Shown one piece after another: positions 1 through 12,368 of a stretch of 16,124 nucleotides of DNA. The stretch's first letter is position 1; each line of letters opens with the position of its first letter. Both the position numbers and the translations under genes were made by a program. Under the pieces are notes generated by a model. It was not told the origin of the DNA and did not search any database. It worked only from the letters and a program-made list of their open reading frames with translations. Origin of the DNA: Pseudomonadota bacterium (lineage in GTDB: Bacteria; Pseudomonadota; Gammaproteobacteria; Burkholderiales; SG8-39); the NCBI GenBank assembly GCA_021825225.1, contig JAKAIH010000008.1, forward strand, positions 1 to 16,124. Direction: 5' to 3'.

Positions 1-1
1 G

Positions 2-727
2 GAACTGGCCCTGGCCGAGGGCCGCGCCGATCTGGCCGTGCACTCGGCCAAGGACGTGCCGATGGAATTGCCTGCCGGTTTCGCGCTGGGCGCTATCCTG
101 GAGCGCGAAGATCCGCGCGATGCCTTTGTCTCCGGCAAATTCGACGCGCTTGATGCGCTGCCTGCGGGTGCCGTGGTCGGCACCTCCAGCCTGAGGCGCG
201 AGGCACAGCTGCGCAGCCGCTATCCGCAGTTGGTGGTGAACAGCCTGCGCGGCAATCTCGACACCCGCCTCGCCAAACTCGACCGCGGCGAGCACGACGC
301 GATCATCCTCGCCGCGGCCGGCTTGAAGCGCCTGGGGCTGGCCGCGCGCATCCGTTCGGTGCTGACGGTCGAGCAGAGTCTGCCCGCCGCGGGACAGGGC
401 GCACTCGCGATCGAATATCGCGCCGAGCGCGGCGACATCGCCGCCAGCCTCGCCCCGCTCAATCACCGTGCCACCGAACTTGCGGTGCGCGCCGAACGCG
501 CGGTGAGCCGTGCCTTGGGCGGCAGCTGCCAGCTGCCGCTCGCCGCCTACGCCAGCGTCAGCGCAGCGACGCTGGAGCTGCGCGGCCTGGTCGCGAGTCC
601 GGACGGCAACAGCATGGTCAGGGCAGAGGTTTCCGGTCCGTCTGCAATGCCCGAGGAACTGGGCGTGCGTCTGGCCGGTGAATTGCGCGCGCAAGGCGCA
701 GACCGCATACTCGCTGCCCTACTATGA
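2..727 (+). CDS. hemC: Hydroxymethylbilane synthase (porphobilinogen deaminase), 5'-truncated
   Basis: Joins four porphobilinogen molecules into hydroxymethylbilane, a cytosolic step of heme and siroheme synthesis. The reading frame is open from the window edge, so the start lies outside; 241 residues are visible, and by comparison with E. coli HemC (313 aa) roughly the first 65-70 are missing. Diagnostic stretches are HSAKDVP (the Asp at codon 53-55 matches the catalytic Asp84 of E. coli), [38 protein letters not shown] and GQGALAIE. The C-terminal GGSCQLP contains the cysteine (codon 527-529) that carries the dipyrromethane cofactor, so the enzyme looks intact where visible. The gene ends at TGA 725-727 and overlaps the ATG of hemD as ATGA, which suggests translational coupling. 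Family assignment is secure. Confidence 0.97.
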   Translation, partial: ELALAEGRADLAVHSAKDVPMELPAGFALGAILEREDPRDAFVSGKFDALDALPAGAVVGTSSLRREAQLRSRYPQLVVNSLRGNLDTRLAKLDRGEHDAIILAAAGLKRLGLAARIRSVLTVEQSLPAAGQGALAIEYRAERGDIAASLAPLNHRATELAVRAERAVSRALGGSCQLPLAAYASVSAATLELRGLVASPDGNSMVRAEVSGPSAMPEELGVRLAGELRAQGADRILAALL

Positions 728-1497
728 ATTCGACGGCGCTGGCCGGGCGCCGCGTCGTGGTGACGCGGCCCGCCGGGCAGGCGGCGCATATGGCCGCACT
801 GATACGCGCCGCCGGCGGCGAAGCGCTGCTGTTTCCGGCGCTGGAGATTTTCGACACCGCGGAATCGCCGCAACTGCGCGCGTTGATCGAGCACCTGGAA
901 ACTTTCGACCTGGCGATTTTCATCAGCGCCAACGCAGTAAGCAAGGCGCTCGCCCTGGTGCGCGCGCGGCGCGACTGGCCACCGGCCTTGCGCGTGGCTA
1001 CGGTGGGCCGCGGCAGCGAACGCGAACTGCAGCGCCATGGCTTTGCCGCGGTGATTGCGCCGGGCGAACGCTTCGACAGCGAGGGCTTGCTGGAGCTGCC
1101 CGAGTTGCAGCAGCTGGCGGGCAAGCGCGTGGTGATTTTCCGCGGTGCGGGCGGACGCGAGCTGCTCGGCGACACGCTCACCGCGCGCGGCGCCGCGGTC
1201 GAATACGCCGAATGCTATCGCCGCGGTCGGCCGAACGCCGATCCCGCACCGCTGCTCGCCCGGTGCGCGCGGCGCGAGCTCGATGCAATCACCGTGACTT
1301 CGAGCGAGGGGCTGGCCAATCTGCACGCCATGCTGGGCGAGGCCGGCCGGCAGTGCCTGCAGGGCACGCCGCTGTTCGCGCCGCACGAGCGCATCGCCGC
1401 CGCCGCGCGCGCGCTGGGGGTGCGCACCGTCGTGCTGACCGGCCCGGGCGATGCGGGCCTGGTCGCGGGGCTGGCCGGTTTTTTTGCTAAAGTGTGA
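724..1497 (+). CDS. hemD: Uroporphyrinogen-III synthase
   Basis: Cyclises hydroxymethylbilane with inversion of ring D to give uroporphyrinogen III, the branch point for heme and siroheme. The 257-residue length is normal for the family. The sequence is divergent, as is usual for HemD, but shows the two-lobe pattern: [10 protein letters not shown] near the N-terminus, FISANAV around residue 68, [11 protein letters not shown] around 118-128, [14 protein letters not shown] around 138-151, a YAECYRR hinge near 160 and [12 protein letters not shown] near 190. The ATG overlaps the hemC stop (ATGA) and no clear Shine-Dalgarno precedes it, which fits translation by coupling. Immediate position after hemC supports the call. 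The last codons run through a T7 tract that also belongs to a terminator-like inverted repeat. Confidence 0.95.
   Translation: MNSTALAGRRVVVTRPAGQAAHMAALIRAAGGEALLFPALEIFDTAESPQLRALIEHLETFDLAIFISANAVSKALALVRARRDWPPALRVATVGRGSERELQRHGFAAVIAPGERFDSEGLLELPELQQLAGKRVVIFRGAGGRELLGDTLTARGAAVEYAECYRRGRPNADPAPLLARCARRELDAITVTSSEGLANLHAMLGEAGRQCLQGTPLFAPHERIAAAARALGVRTVVLTGPGDAGLVAGLAGFFAKV
1438..1485 (+). terminator. Candidate terminator/attenuator-like inverted repeat at the 3' end of hemD
   Basis: ACCGGCC (1438-1444) and GGCCGGT (1473-1479) form a perfect 7-bp inverted repeat followed directly by seven T residues (1479-1485). The 28-nt loop is long for an intrinsic terminator, though it can fold internally (GGCCC 1441-1445 with GGGCC 1455-1459, an alternative structure). 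The element lies inside the hemD coding sequence, ending 12 nt before its last base. It could reduce transcription into hemX, or it could be chance in GC-rich coding DNA where the T-run encodes Phe-Phe. Confidence 0.3.
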
Positions 1498-1522
1498 CAC
1501 TCGCACACAGCGTACGACAGCC

Positions 1523-2611
1523 ATGAACGAAAGCAATGCCGAACCGGATCAGCCCGCTGCAGAGCCGATAGCGGCCGCACAGCCGGAAGAGCCCAGCGGG
1601 CGCAGCGCGCGCGAACGCCCGGCCGGCAACTGGCGCCTGCCGGTGATGCTGGTGCTGCTGGCCGCGATTGCCGTGGTCTGCTGGCAGTGGTACGACACCC
1701 GCAGCCGCCTCGATGCCATCCGCGAGGAACTGGCGCAGCGCCTGCGCGCGAGCGACAGCTCGGCGAGCGAGAGCCGGGCGCTGGCGAAACAGGCGCTGGA
1801 GGGCGCGCGCGAGGCTCAAGGCAAGCTGAGCGTGCTCGAAAACAAACTCGCCGAATCGCAGAGCCAGCAGGTGGCGCTGGAGGCTTTGTACCAGGAACTG
1901 TCGCGCAGCCACGACGAATGGGCGTTGGCCGAGATCGAGCAGATGCTTACCGTGGCCTCGCAGCAGCTGCAGCTCGCCGGGAACGTGCAGGCGGCGCTGC
2001 TCGCGCTGCGCACCGCCGAGGGGCGCCTGGCGCGCTCGGACCGGCCGCAGTTCATTCCGCTGCGGCGCGTGCTCAACCGCGACATCGAACGCCTGAAATC
2101 CGCGCCGCATCTGGATATCACCGGGATGGCGTTGCGCCTGGATCAGCTGATTGCCGGCGTCGACGCGATGCCGCTGCATTTCGACGAGCGCACGCTGTCG
2201 GCGCCCAAGCCTGCCGTGCCGCCGGGTGCCAGCGGCGTCTGGGCGCGCGTGCTCATCGAGGTGTGGGGCGAAATGAAGCAGCTGGTGCGCATCCGCAGCA
2301 TGGATCAGCCCGATGCGGCGCTGCTGTCGCCGGCGCAGTCCTACTTCCTGCGGCAGAACCTGCAGCTGCGCCTGCTCGATGCGCGCCAGGCGCTGCTCGC
2401 GCGCGACCCGGCGCGGTTCCACTCCGATCTGGAAACCGCGCGGAGCTGGATCATGCGCTATTACGATACCCACGCCAAGGCCACGGCCGCGGCGCTCGCC
2501 AGCCTGAAGCAGCTCGAGGCAAGCAGCATCAATGTAGAGTTGCCGAGCATTGCCGACAGCCTGGCGGCGGTGCGCAATTTCAAGGTCTCGCGCGAAAAGG
2601 TCCGGCGGTGA
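1523..2611 (+). CDS. hemX: HemX-family membrane protein of the heme operon
   Basis: A 362-residue protein of the HemX family (Pfam HemX), often annotated as a uroporphyrinogen-III C-methyltransferase. The methyltransferase label is doubtful because no SAM-binding tetrapyrrole methylase motifs are visible. The layout is an acidic, Ala/Pro-rich cytoplasmic N-terminus (1-36), one membrane helix (about 38-55, LPVMLVLLAAIAVVCW), a heptad-like coiled coil (about 60-128) and a globular C-terminal domain with the family-typical DEWALAEIEQMLTVASQQLQL and ARSWIMRYYD regions. The frame stays open upstream to a possible ATG at 1451 inside hemD, but the ATG at 1523 is preferred because the extension overlaps hemD and the protein then begins with the usual acidic leader. 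No strong Shine-Dalgarno is seen. It lies 25 nt after hemD and is followed by hemY, its usual partner. The precise molecular role is unsettled; a scaffold for heme enzymes is one proposal. Confidence 0.92.
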   Translation: MNESNAEPDQPAAEPIAAAQPEEPSGRSARERPAGNWRLPVMLVLLAAIAVVCWQWYDTRSRLDAIREELAQRLRASDSSASESRALAKQALEGAREAQGKLSVLENKLAESQSQQVALEALYQELSRSHDEWALAEIEQMLTVASQQLQLAGNVQAALLALRTAEGRLARSDRPQFIPLRRVLNRDIERLKSAPHLDITGMALRLDQLIAGVDAMPLHFDERTLSAPKPAVPPGASGVWARVLIEVWGEMKQLVRIRSMDQPDAALLSPAQSYFLRQNLQLRLLDARQALLARDPARFHSDLETARSWIMRYYDTHAKATAAALASLKQLEASSINVELPSIADSLAAVRNFKVSREKVRR

Positions 2612-2632
2612 GCGCGGCGGGCGGGGGCTAAG

Positions 2633-3805
2633 GTGCGCGGCCTGATGTGGGTGCTGGCGGTGTTTGCCCTGGCGGTTGGCCTGTCGCTTGCCGCGCATCT
2701 GAACGACGGCTATGCCATTCTCGTTTTCCCGCCTTACCGCGCCGAGCTTTCGCTTAATTTCGCCATCCTGCTCGGGCTCGCCGGCTTCACTCTGGGCTAT
2801 TTGCTGCTGCGCCTGGTGGCGCACACGCTGCGCCTGCCGCTGCATGTGCGCGAATTTCGCCAGCGCCGGCGCGAGACCAAGGGTCGCGCGGCGCTGCTCG
2901 CGGCGCTGCAGGCACTGTTCGAGGGACGTTTCGCCCGCGCCGAGAAGTCGGCCGGCGAAGCCTATGAACTCGGGCAGGCGAGCGCTCTGAGCGCGCTGAT
3001 TGCGGCGCGCGCCGCGGGCGAGTTGCGCGAACTCGAACGCCGCGACCAATGGTTGGCGCGCGCCGACGGCCAGGACAAGGACGCGCGCCAGGCGCGGCTC
3101 GCGGTGCAGGCGAGCCTGCTGCTCGACGACCGGCGCTACGACGAAGCGCTGGCGGTGCTGCGCGAATTGTCGGCGAGCGGACCCAAGCGCATCGCCACCC
3201 AGCGCATGCTGCTGAAGGCGCACCAGCGCCTGGGCCATTGGGATGAGGTGCGGCGCCTGGCTGCGGCGCTGGGCAAGCGCGGCGCGCTGGCCGAAGTGGC
3301 GGCGGCGCAACTGCGCATTACCGCCCAGATCGAAGCGCTGCGCCAGCAGGCCGGGGATGCCGCCGGACTGGCGCAGTGCTGGCAGCATACCGACGACCGG
3401 CTCGATGCGCGCGTCGCGCGCACCGCGGCGCAACTGTTCATCGCGCTCGGGGATTGCCGCCGCGCGCACGAAATCATTGCCGCGGCGCTCGACGCCGAAT
3501 GGAGCGAGGAGCTGATATTGCTCTACGGCGAATGCACGGGCGCCGATTTCCTGGCGCAGATAGAGCGTGCGGAGAAATGGCTGAAGGTGCGGCCGCGCGA
3601 GCGCGCGCTGCTGCTGACGCTGGGGCGCCTGTGCGTCGCGCAGGAACTGTGGGGCAAGGCGCAGAGTTATCTCGAGGCCAGCCTGTCCGAACAGCCCAGC
3701 CGCAGCGCGCACGTGGCGCTGGCGCAGCTGTTCGATCGCATCGGCAAGCCCGAGGAAGCGAACCGGCATTACCGTGCCAGCGCGATTGGCGGTTTGCGGC
3801 CATAG
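2633..3805 (+). CDS. hemY: HemY-family membrane protein with tetratricopeptide-like repeats
   Basis: A 390-residue protein of the proteobacterial HemY family. It is unrelated to the Bacillus protoporphyrinogen oxidase that shares the name. Two N-terminal membrane helices (about 3-22 and 40-64) flank the family signature GYAILVFPPYRAELSLN. They are followed by a basic patch (REFRQRRRETKGR) and a long alpha-helical region of TPR-like repeats (about 85-385; for example ALFEGRFARAEKSAGEAYELG, and YLEASLSEQPSRSAHVALAQLFDRIGKPEEANRHY in two parts). A role in late heme synthesis or protein assembly at the membrane is inferred from family and operon. Start: the GTG at 2633 gives MRGLMWVLAVFALAV, which matches the family N-terminus. 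An ATG at 2645 has a better-spaced AAGGTG upstream but removes only four residues. The gene begins 21 nt after hemX. Confidence 0.92.
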   Translation: MRGLMWVLAVFALAVGLSLAAHLNDGYAILVFPPYRAELSLNFAILLGLAGFTLGYLLLRLVAHTLRLPLHVREFRQRRRETKGRAALLAALQALFEGRFARAEKSAGEAYELGQASALSALIAARAAGELRELERRDQWLARADGQDKDARQARLAVQASLLLDDRRYDEALAVLRELSASGPKRIATQRMLLKAHQRLGHWDEVRRLAAALGKRGALAEVAAAQLRITAQIEALRQQAGDAAGLAQCWQHTDDRLDARVARTAAQLFIALGDCRRAHEIIAAALDAEWSEELILLYGECTGADFLAQIERAEKWLKVRPRERALLLTLGRLCVAQELWGKAQSYLEASLSEQPSRSAHVALAQLFDRIGKPEEANRHYRASAIGGLRP

Positions 3806-3838
3806 TATCGCCTCCAGCCACACGCGAAAGGTACACGC

Positions 3839-4186
3839 ATGATCGCCATCATATTCGAAGTGATCCCGGCACCCGGGCGCAAGCAGGAATACCTGGACCT
3901 CGCCGCCGCGCTGCGTCCGGAGCTGGAGAAACAGGACGGTTTCATTTCGATCGAGCGCTTCGCCAGCCTGAGCAATGAGGGCAAAGTGCTGTCGCTGTCC
4001 TACTGGCGCGACGAGGCGGCGGTGCAGCGCTGGCGCCAGTTCGAAGGCCATCGCCAGGCGCAGGCGCGCGGCCGCAATGGGGTGTTTGCCGATTACCGCC
4101 TGCGCGTCGCCAGCGTGCTGCGCGACTACGGCATGAAGGAGCGCGCCGGGGCGCCGTCGGACAGCCGCGCGGCGCACGCAGGATAG
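3839..4186 (+). CDS. Small ABM-fold (antibiotic biosynthesis monooxygenase-like) protein
   Basis: A 115-residue protein with the dimeric alpha/beta-barrel (ABM, Pfam PF03992) pattern: strand MIAIIFEVIPAPG, helix EYLDLAAALRPELEKQ, DGFISIERFAS, strand KVLSLSYWRDEAAVQRWRQFEGH, and a final strand FADYRLRVASVLRDY. Members are cofactor-free oxygenases, heme-degrading enzymes or proteins with no known reaction, so no substrate is assigned. The Asn-Trp-His set of IsdG-type heme oxygenases is not evident: position 7 is Glu, and Trp65 and His71 are only six residues apart. The last 15 residues are probably a disordered tail. The ATG has a good Shine-Dalgarno (GAAAGG, 3826-3831, 7-nt spacer). It lies 33 nt after hemY and could be the last gene of the hem transcript or a free-standing gene. 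Confidence 0.8.
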   Translation: MIAIIFEVIPAPGRKQEYLDLAAALRPELEKQDGFISIERFASLSNEGKVLSLSYWRDEAAVQRWRQFEGHRQAQARGRNGVFADYRLRVASVLRDYGMKERAGAPSDSRAAHAG

Positions 4187-4241
4187 AAAGCCCAAGCCGG
4201 CCGCCGGGCCGCAGATTTTCGCAGCATCATGCTCCAATGCG

Positions 4242-4257
4242 GCCGCGGCCCCGCGGC
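4242..4257 (+). repeat. Perfect GC-only inverted repeat in the glgB leader
   Basis: GCCGCGG and CCGCGGC are separated by two bases, giving a very stable hairpin 28 nt before the glgB start and 17 nt before its ribosome binding site. There is no T-run after it, so it is not an ordinary intrinsic terminator. It sits in the 99-nt gap between the ABM gene and glgB (4187-4285). The same gap holds a second weak hairpin (CGGCC 4198-4202 with GGCCG 4207-4211, followed by CAGATTTT), which could be a poor terminator for the upstream transcript. I see no convincing -35/-10 pair in this gap. Confidence 0.45.
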
Positions 4258-4274
4258 GCGAGTGGTGGTTCGAT

Positions 4275-4279
4275 AGGAG
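4275..4279 (+). promoter_or_regulatory. Ribosome binding site that fixes the TTG start of glgB
   Basis: AGGAG lies six bases before TTG 4286 and nine before TTG 4289. An in-frame TAG at 4274-4276 overlaps it, so no longer reading is possible, and no ATG occurs in the first 59 codons. This supports a non-ATG start. Confidence 0.8.
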
Positions 4280-4285
4280 AAAATC

Positions 4286-6167
<1,882 letters not shown>

Positions 6168-6181
<14 letters not shown>

Positions 6182-8177
6182 ATCGGAAATGAGCCGCGGC
6201 GACGGGCGCGTGCGCGCGGTGATCGAGCGCATCACGCCGGCGGTGGACGGCGGGCGCTTTGCCGTCAAGCGCATCGTCGGCGACGAGGTGGCGGTCGAAG
6301 CCGACTGCTATGCCGACGGCCACGATGCCATCGCCTGCCGCCTGCTGTGGCGCCGCGAGGGCGAGGCGGCGTGGCAGGAAACACCGATGAGACCGCTCGG
6401 AAACGACCGCTGGCGCGCGAGCTTCGTCGCGCAATCCGTCGGCGGCTACCGCTACACGGTGAGCGCATGGGTGGACCATTTTCTCTCGTGGCGCCACGAC
6501 TTCTCGCGCCGCTTCGAGCCCGACGATCTGCGCGTCGCGGCGCTGCTGGGCGCCGGGCTTATCGAGGGCGCGGCCGGGCGCGCGGATGCAGAGGACGCCC
6601 AGCGCCTGAAGGCCTGGGCGGCACGACTGCGCGCCGGCACCGGGGCGCAGGCGCTCAAAGAACTTGGACTCGACGAGGAGCTTGCTGCAGTCGCCGGGCG
6701 CTATCCGGACCGGCGCTACGCCTGCACCTTCCCGGTCGAATACCCGCTGGTCGTGGATCGTGAACGCGCACGCTTCTCCTCGTGGTACGAAATGTTTCCG
6801 CGCTCGGCCGCGAACGAACCCGGGCGGCACGGCACGCTGCGCGATTGCGAGGCGCGCCTGCCGGGGATCGCGAACATGGGTTTCGACGTGCTCTACTTCC
6901 CGCCCATCCATCCGATCGGGCGCGTCAATCGCAAAGGCGCGAACAACGCGCTCGCGGCGCAAGCCGGTGACGTGGGCAGCCCCTGGGCGATAGGCGCGGC
7001 CGAGGGCGGGCACAAGACGCTGCATCCGCAGCTGGGGACGCTGGAGGATTTCAGGCGCCTGATGGCGGGGGCGCGCGCGCACGGCATCGAAATCGCGCTG
7101 GATATCGCGTTCCAGTGCGCGCCGGATCACCCCTACGTCGCGGCGCATCCGCAATGGTTCCGCCGCCGTCCTGACGGCACGGTGCAGTACGCCGAGAATC
7201 CGCCCAAGAAATACCAGGACATCTACCCGTTCGAGTTCGAAACCGATGATTGGCGCGCCCTGTGGCAGGAACTCGCGGGCGTGATCCGCTTCTGGGCCGG
7301 CGAGGGCGTGCGCATATTCCGCGTGGACAATCCGCACACCAAGCCGTTTGCGTTCTGGGAATGGGCGATCGCCGAGTTGAAGCGCGAGTACCCGGAGGCG
7401 ATCTTCCTCGCCGAGGCATTTACGCGGCCCACGGTCATGCACCGGCTGGCCAAGCTTGGTTTCACCCAGTCCTACACCTACTTCGCCTGGCGCAATACCA
7501 AGCATGAACTCATCGAATATTTCACCGAGCTGAGCCAGGGGCCGGGACGCGAATATTTCAGGCCCAACCTGTGGCCGAACACCCCGGACATCCTCAGCGA
7601 GTACCTGCAGTTCGGCGGCCGCCCTGCGTTCATCGTGCGCGCGGTGCTGGCGGCGACGCTGGCGGCGAGCTACGGCATCTACGGCCCGGCGTTCGAGCTG
7701 CTCGAGGCGGGTGCGCGCGATCCGGGGAGCGAGGAATACCTCGACAGCGAGAAATACCAGATCCGCCAGTGGCAGCTGGACGCGCCGCACAGCCTGTCCG
7801 AACTGATGGCGCGCCTGAATCGCGCGCGCCGCGACAACCCCGCGCTGCAGTCCGATGCGTCGCTGCGCTTTTTCCCGGTGGATAACGACAGCCTGCTGTG
7901 CTATGCGAAGTCGGCCGCCGCGCGGGAGAACCTGGTGGTGACGGTGGTCAATCTCGATCCGCACCACGTCCAGTCGGGCTGGGTCGAACTCGACCTCGCG
8001 GCGCTCGGCATCGAAGCGCACACCCCCTACCAGATGCACGATCTGCTCTCCGGCGCGCGCTATCTATGGAACGGGCCGCGCAACTTCGTCCAGCTCGATC
8101 CGCAACGCGCGCCGGCGCAGCTGTTCGCGCTGCGGCGCAAGGTGCGCAGCGAGCGCAATTTCGATTATTTCCTGTAA
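6168..8177 (+). CDS. glgE: Alpha-1,4-glucan:maltose-1-phosphate maltosyltransferase
   Basis: Transfers maltosyl units from alpha-maltose 1-phosphate to the non-reducing end of alpha-1,4-glucans, releasing phosphate (GH13_3). The 669-residue length is typical. The N-terminal beta-sandwich domain (about 15-200, including [19 protein letters not shown]) precedes the hallmark WYEMFPRSA (from residue 206), then [31 protein letters not shown] (nucleophile Asp387), FLAEAFTRP (Glu416) and [10 protein letters not shown] (Asp474). The spacing matches Streptomyces GlgE (Asp394, Glu423, Asp480). Start is uncertain: ATG 6168 overlaps glgB by 14 nt, GTG 6174 has AAGG nine bases upstream, and ATG 6189 gives [21 protein letters not shown], where family similarity appears to begin. 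The start does not affect the catalytic domain. Followed after 16 nt by treS-mak, which supplies its substrate. Confidence 0.96.
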
Positions 8178-8193
8178 GGCTGCGGACCGTCTC

Positions 8194-11577
<3,384 letters not shown>

Positions 11578-11578
11578 T

Positions 11579-12262
11579 ATGGAAAAAGTCGACATCATGC
11601 TCGAACCCTTGCGCGCGTTCCTGGTGCAGATCGGAGGGTTCCTGCCGAAGCTCGCGCTGGCCATCGGCGTGCTGCTCGCGGGCTGGCTGCTCGCCAAGGT
11701 CGCGATGTTCGCAATCGTCCGCGGCCTGCGCGCCATCAACTTCAACGTCCTTACCGAACGCGCCGGCATGGACGGGTTTCTGCACCAGGGAGGGATCCAG
11801 ACCGATACCACCAGCATTCTCGGGCTGCTCGTCTACTGGCTGGTGATCCTGACTGCGCTGATCATCGGTTTCAACAGCCTGGGCCTCACCTATATCACCG
11901 GGCTGCTGGGCGACATCGTCTTGTTCGTGCCCAAGGTCATCGTGGCGCTGCTGATCCTGGCCTTCGGCGCGTATTTCGCGCGCTTCGTCGGCAACGCGGT
12001 CATCACCTACTGCAAGAACGTCAATCTCCAGGACGCCGAGGTGCTGGGCAAGCTGGCGCAATACGCGATCATGACCTTCGTCGTGCTGATTGCGCTGGAT
12101 CAGGTCAACGTCGGCGGGGACATCGTCAGGCAGAGCTTCCTCATCATTCTGGCCGGGGTCGTGTTCGCTCTCGCGCTCGCTTTCGGCCTGGGCGGAAAGG
12201 ACGCTGCCGCGGAAGTCATCGATCGCTGGTGGCCGCGGCAGGGCAAGAACGACCGCAGCTAG
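11579..12262 (+). CDS. Small multi-spanning membrane protein, mechanosensitive-channel-related (TM-helix/CmpX-like)
   Basis: A 227-residue inner-membrane protein with about five hydrophobic segments (near 17-43, 80-100, 110-137, 158-174, 185-205). It resembles the conserved TM-helix family (Pfam PF05552) often annotated as mechanosensitive ion channel: [17 protein letters not shown], the [21 protein letters not shown] segment, a repeat-like second half ([24 protein letters not shown]), and the ending [21 protein letters not shown], which recalls the pore-lining helix 3 and following helix of MscS. The soluble beta domain of MscS is missing and the protein ends soon after that helix. Whether it conducts ions or osmolytes is unknown. 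It starts one base after the treS-mak stop with a strong Shine-Dalgarno, so it is surely co-transcribed with trehalose and maltose genes; a link to osmotic status is an inference from context. Confidence 0.85.
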   Translation: MEKVDIMLEPLRAFLVQIGGFLPKLALAIGVLLAGWLLAKVAMFAIVRGLRAINFNVLTERAGMDGFLHQGGIQTDTTSILGLLVYWLVILTALIIGFNSLGLTYITGLLGDIVLFVPKVIVALLILAFGAYFARFVGNAVITYCKNVNLQDAEVLGKLAQYAIMTFVVLIALDQVNVGGDIVRQSFLIILAGVVFALALAFGLGGKDAAAEVIDRWWPRQGKNDRS

Positions 12263-12281
12263 GCGCTGTCCCCAACTACCC

Positions 12282-12287
12282 TATAAT
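12282..12287 (+). promoter_or_regulatory. Candidate -10 box of a glgX promoter
   Basis: TATAAT, identical to the sigma-70 -10 consensus, occurs in CCCTATAATCGCG within the 106-nt gap before glgX, in an otherwise very GC-rich sequence. No good -35 hexamer is found 16-18 bases upstream (the region reads GCTAGGCG), so the promoter would be activator-dependent or weak. Transcription would begin near 12294, leaving a leader of about 75 nt. No terminator is visible between the channel gene and this box, so read-through from treS-mak is also possible. Confidence 0.45.
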
Positions 12288-12296
12288 CGCGTTAGA

Positions 12297-12311
12297 CCGC
12301 TGCGGCAGCGG
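12297..12311 (+). repeat. Short hairpin in the putative glgX leader
   Basis: CCGCTG and CAGCGG pair perfectly around a CGG loop. The hairpin begins a few bases after the predicted transcription start and has no following T-run (GCGCGCTTGG follows), so it is not a terminator. It may stabilise the 5' end of the transcript, or be incidental. Confidence 0.35.
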
Positions 12312-12368
12312 CGCGCTTGGCCCGCCGTGCGCTGCATGCGCCGGCATACTCTGCAGAAGGCATCGAGC

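Noticed and set aside
1523..2611. Annotation of HemX as an active uroporphyrinogen-III C-methyltransferase.
   Set aside because: No SAM-binding tetrapyrrole methylase motifs are visible; the common name comes from old fusion-based annotation.
2633..3805. Annotation of hemY as protoporphyrinogen oxidase.
   Set aside because: No FAD-binding GxGxxG motif; the protein is two membrane helices plus TPR-like repeats, the proteobacterial HemY.
3839..4186. Annotation of the ABM protein as an IsdG-type heme oxygenase because of the neighbouring heme genes.
   Set aside because: The Asn near position 7 is Glu, and the Trp-His spacing (six) does not match that of IsdG (ten).
4239..4256. Clustered GCGGCCGC and CCGCGG palindromes as a possible cloning junction or attachment site.
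   Set aside because: They are explained by one GC-only inverted repeat; there is no flanking repeat or integrase gene.
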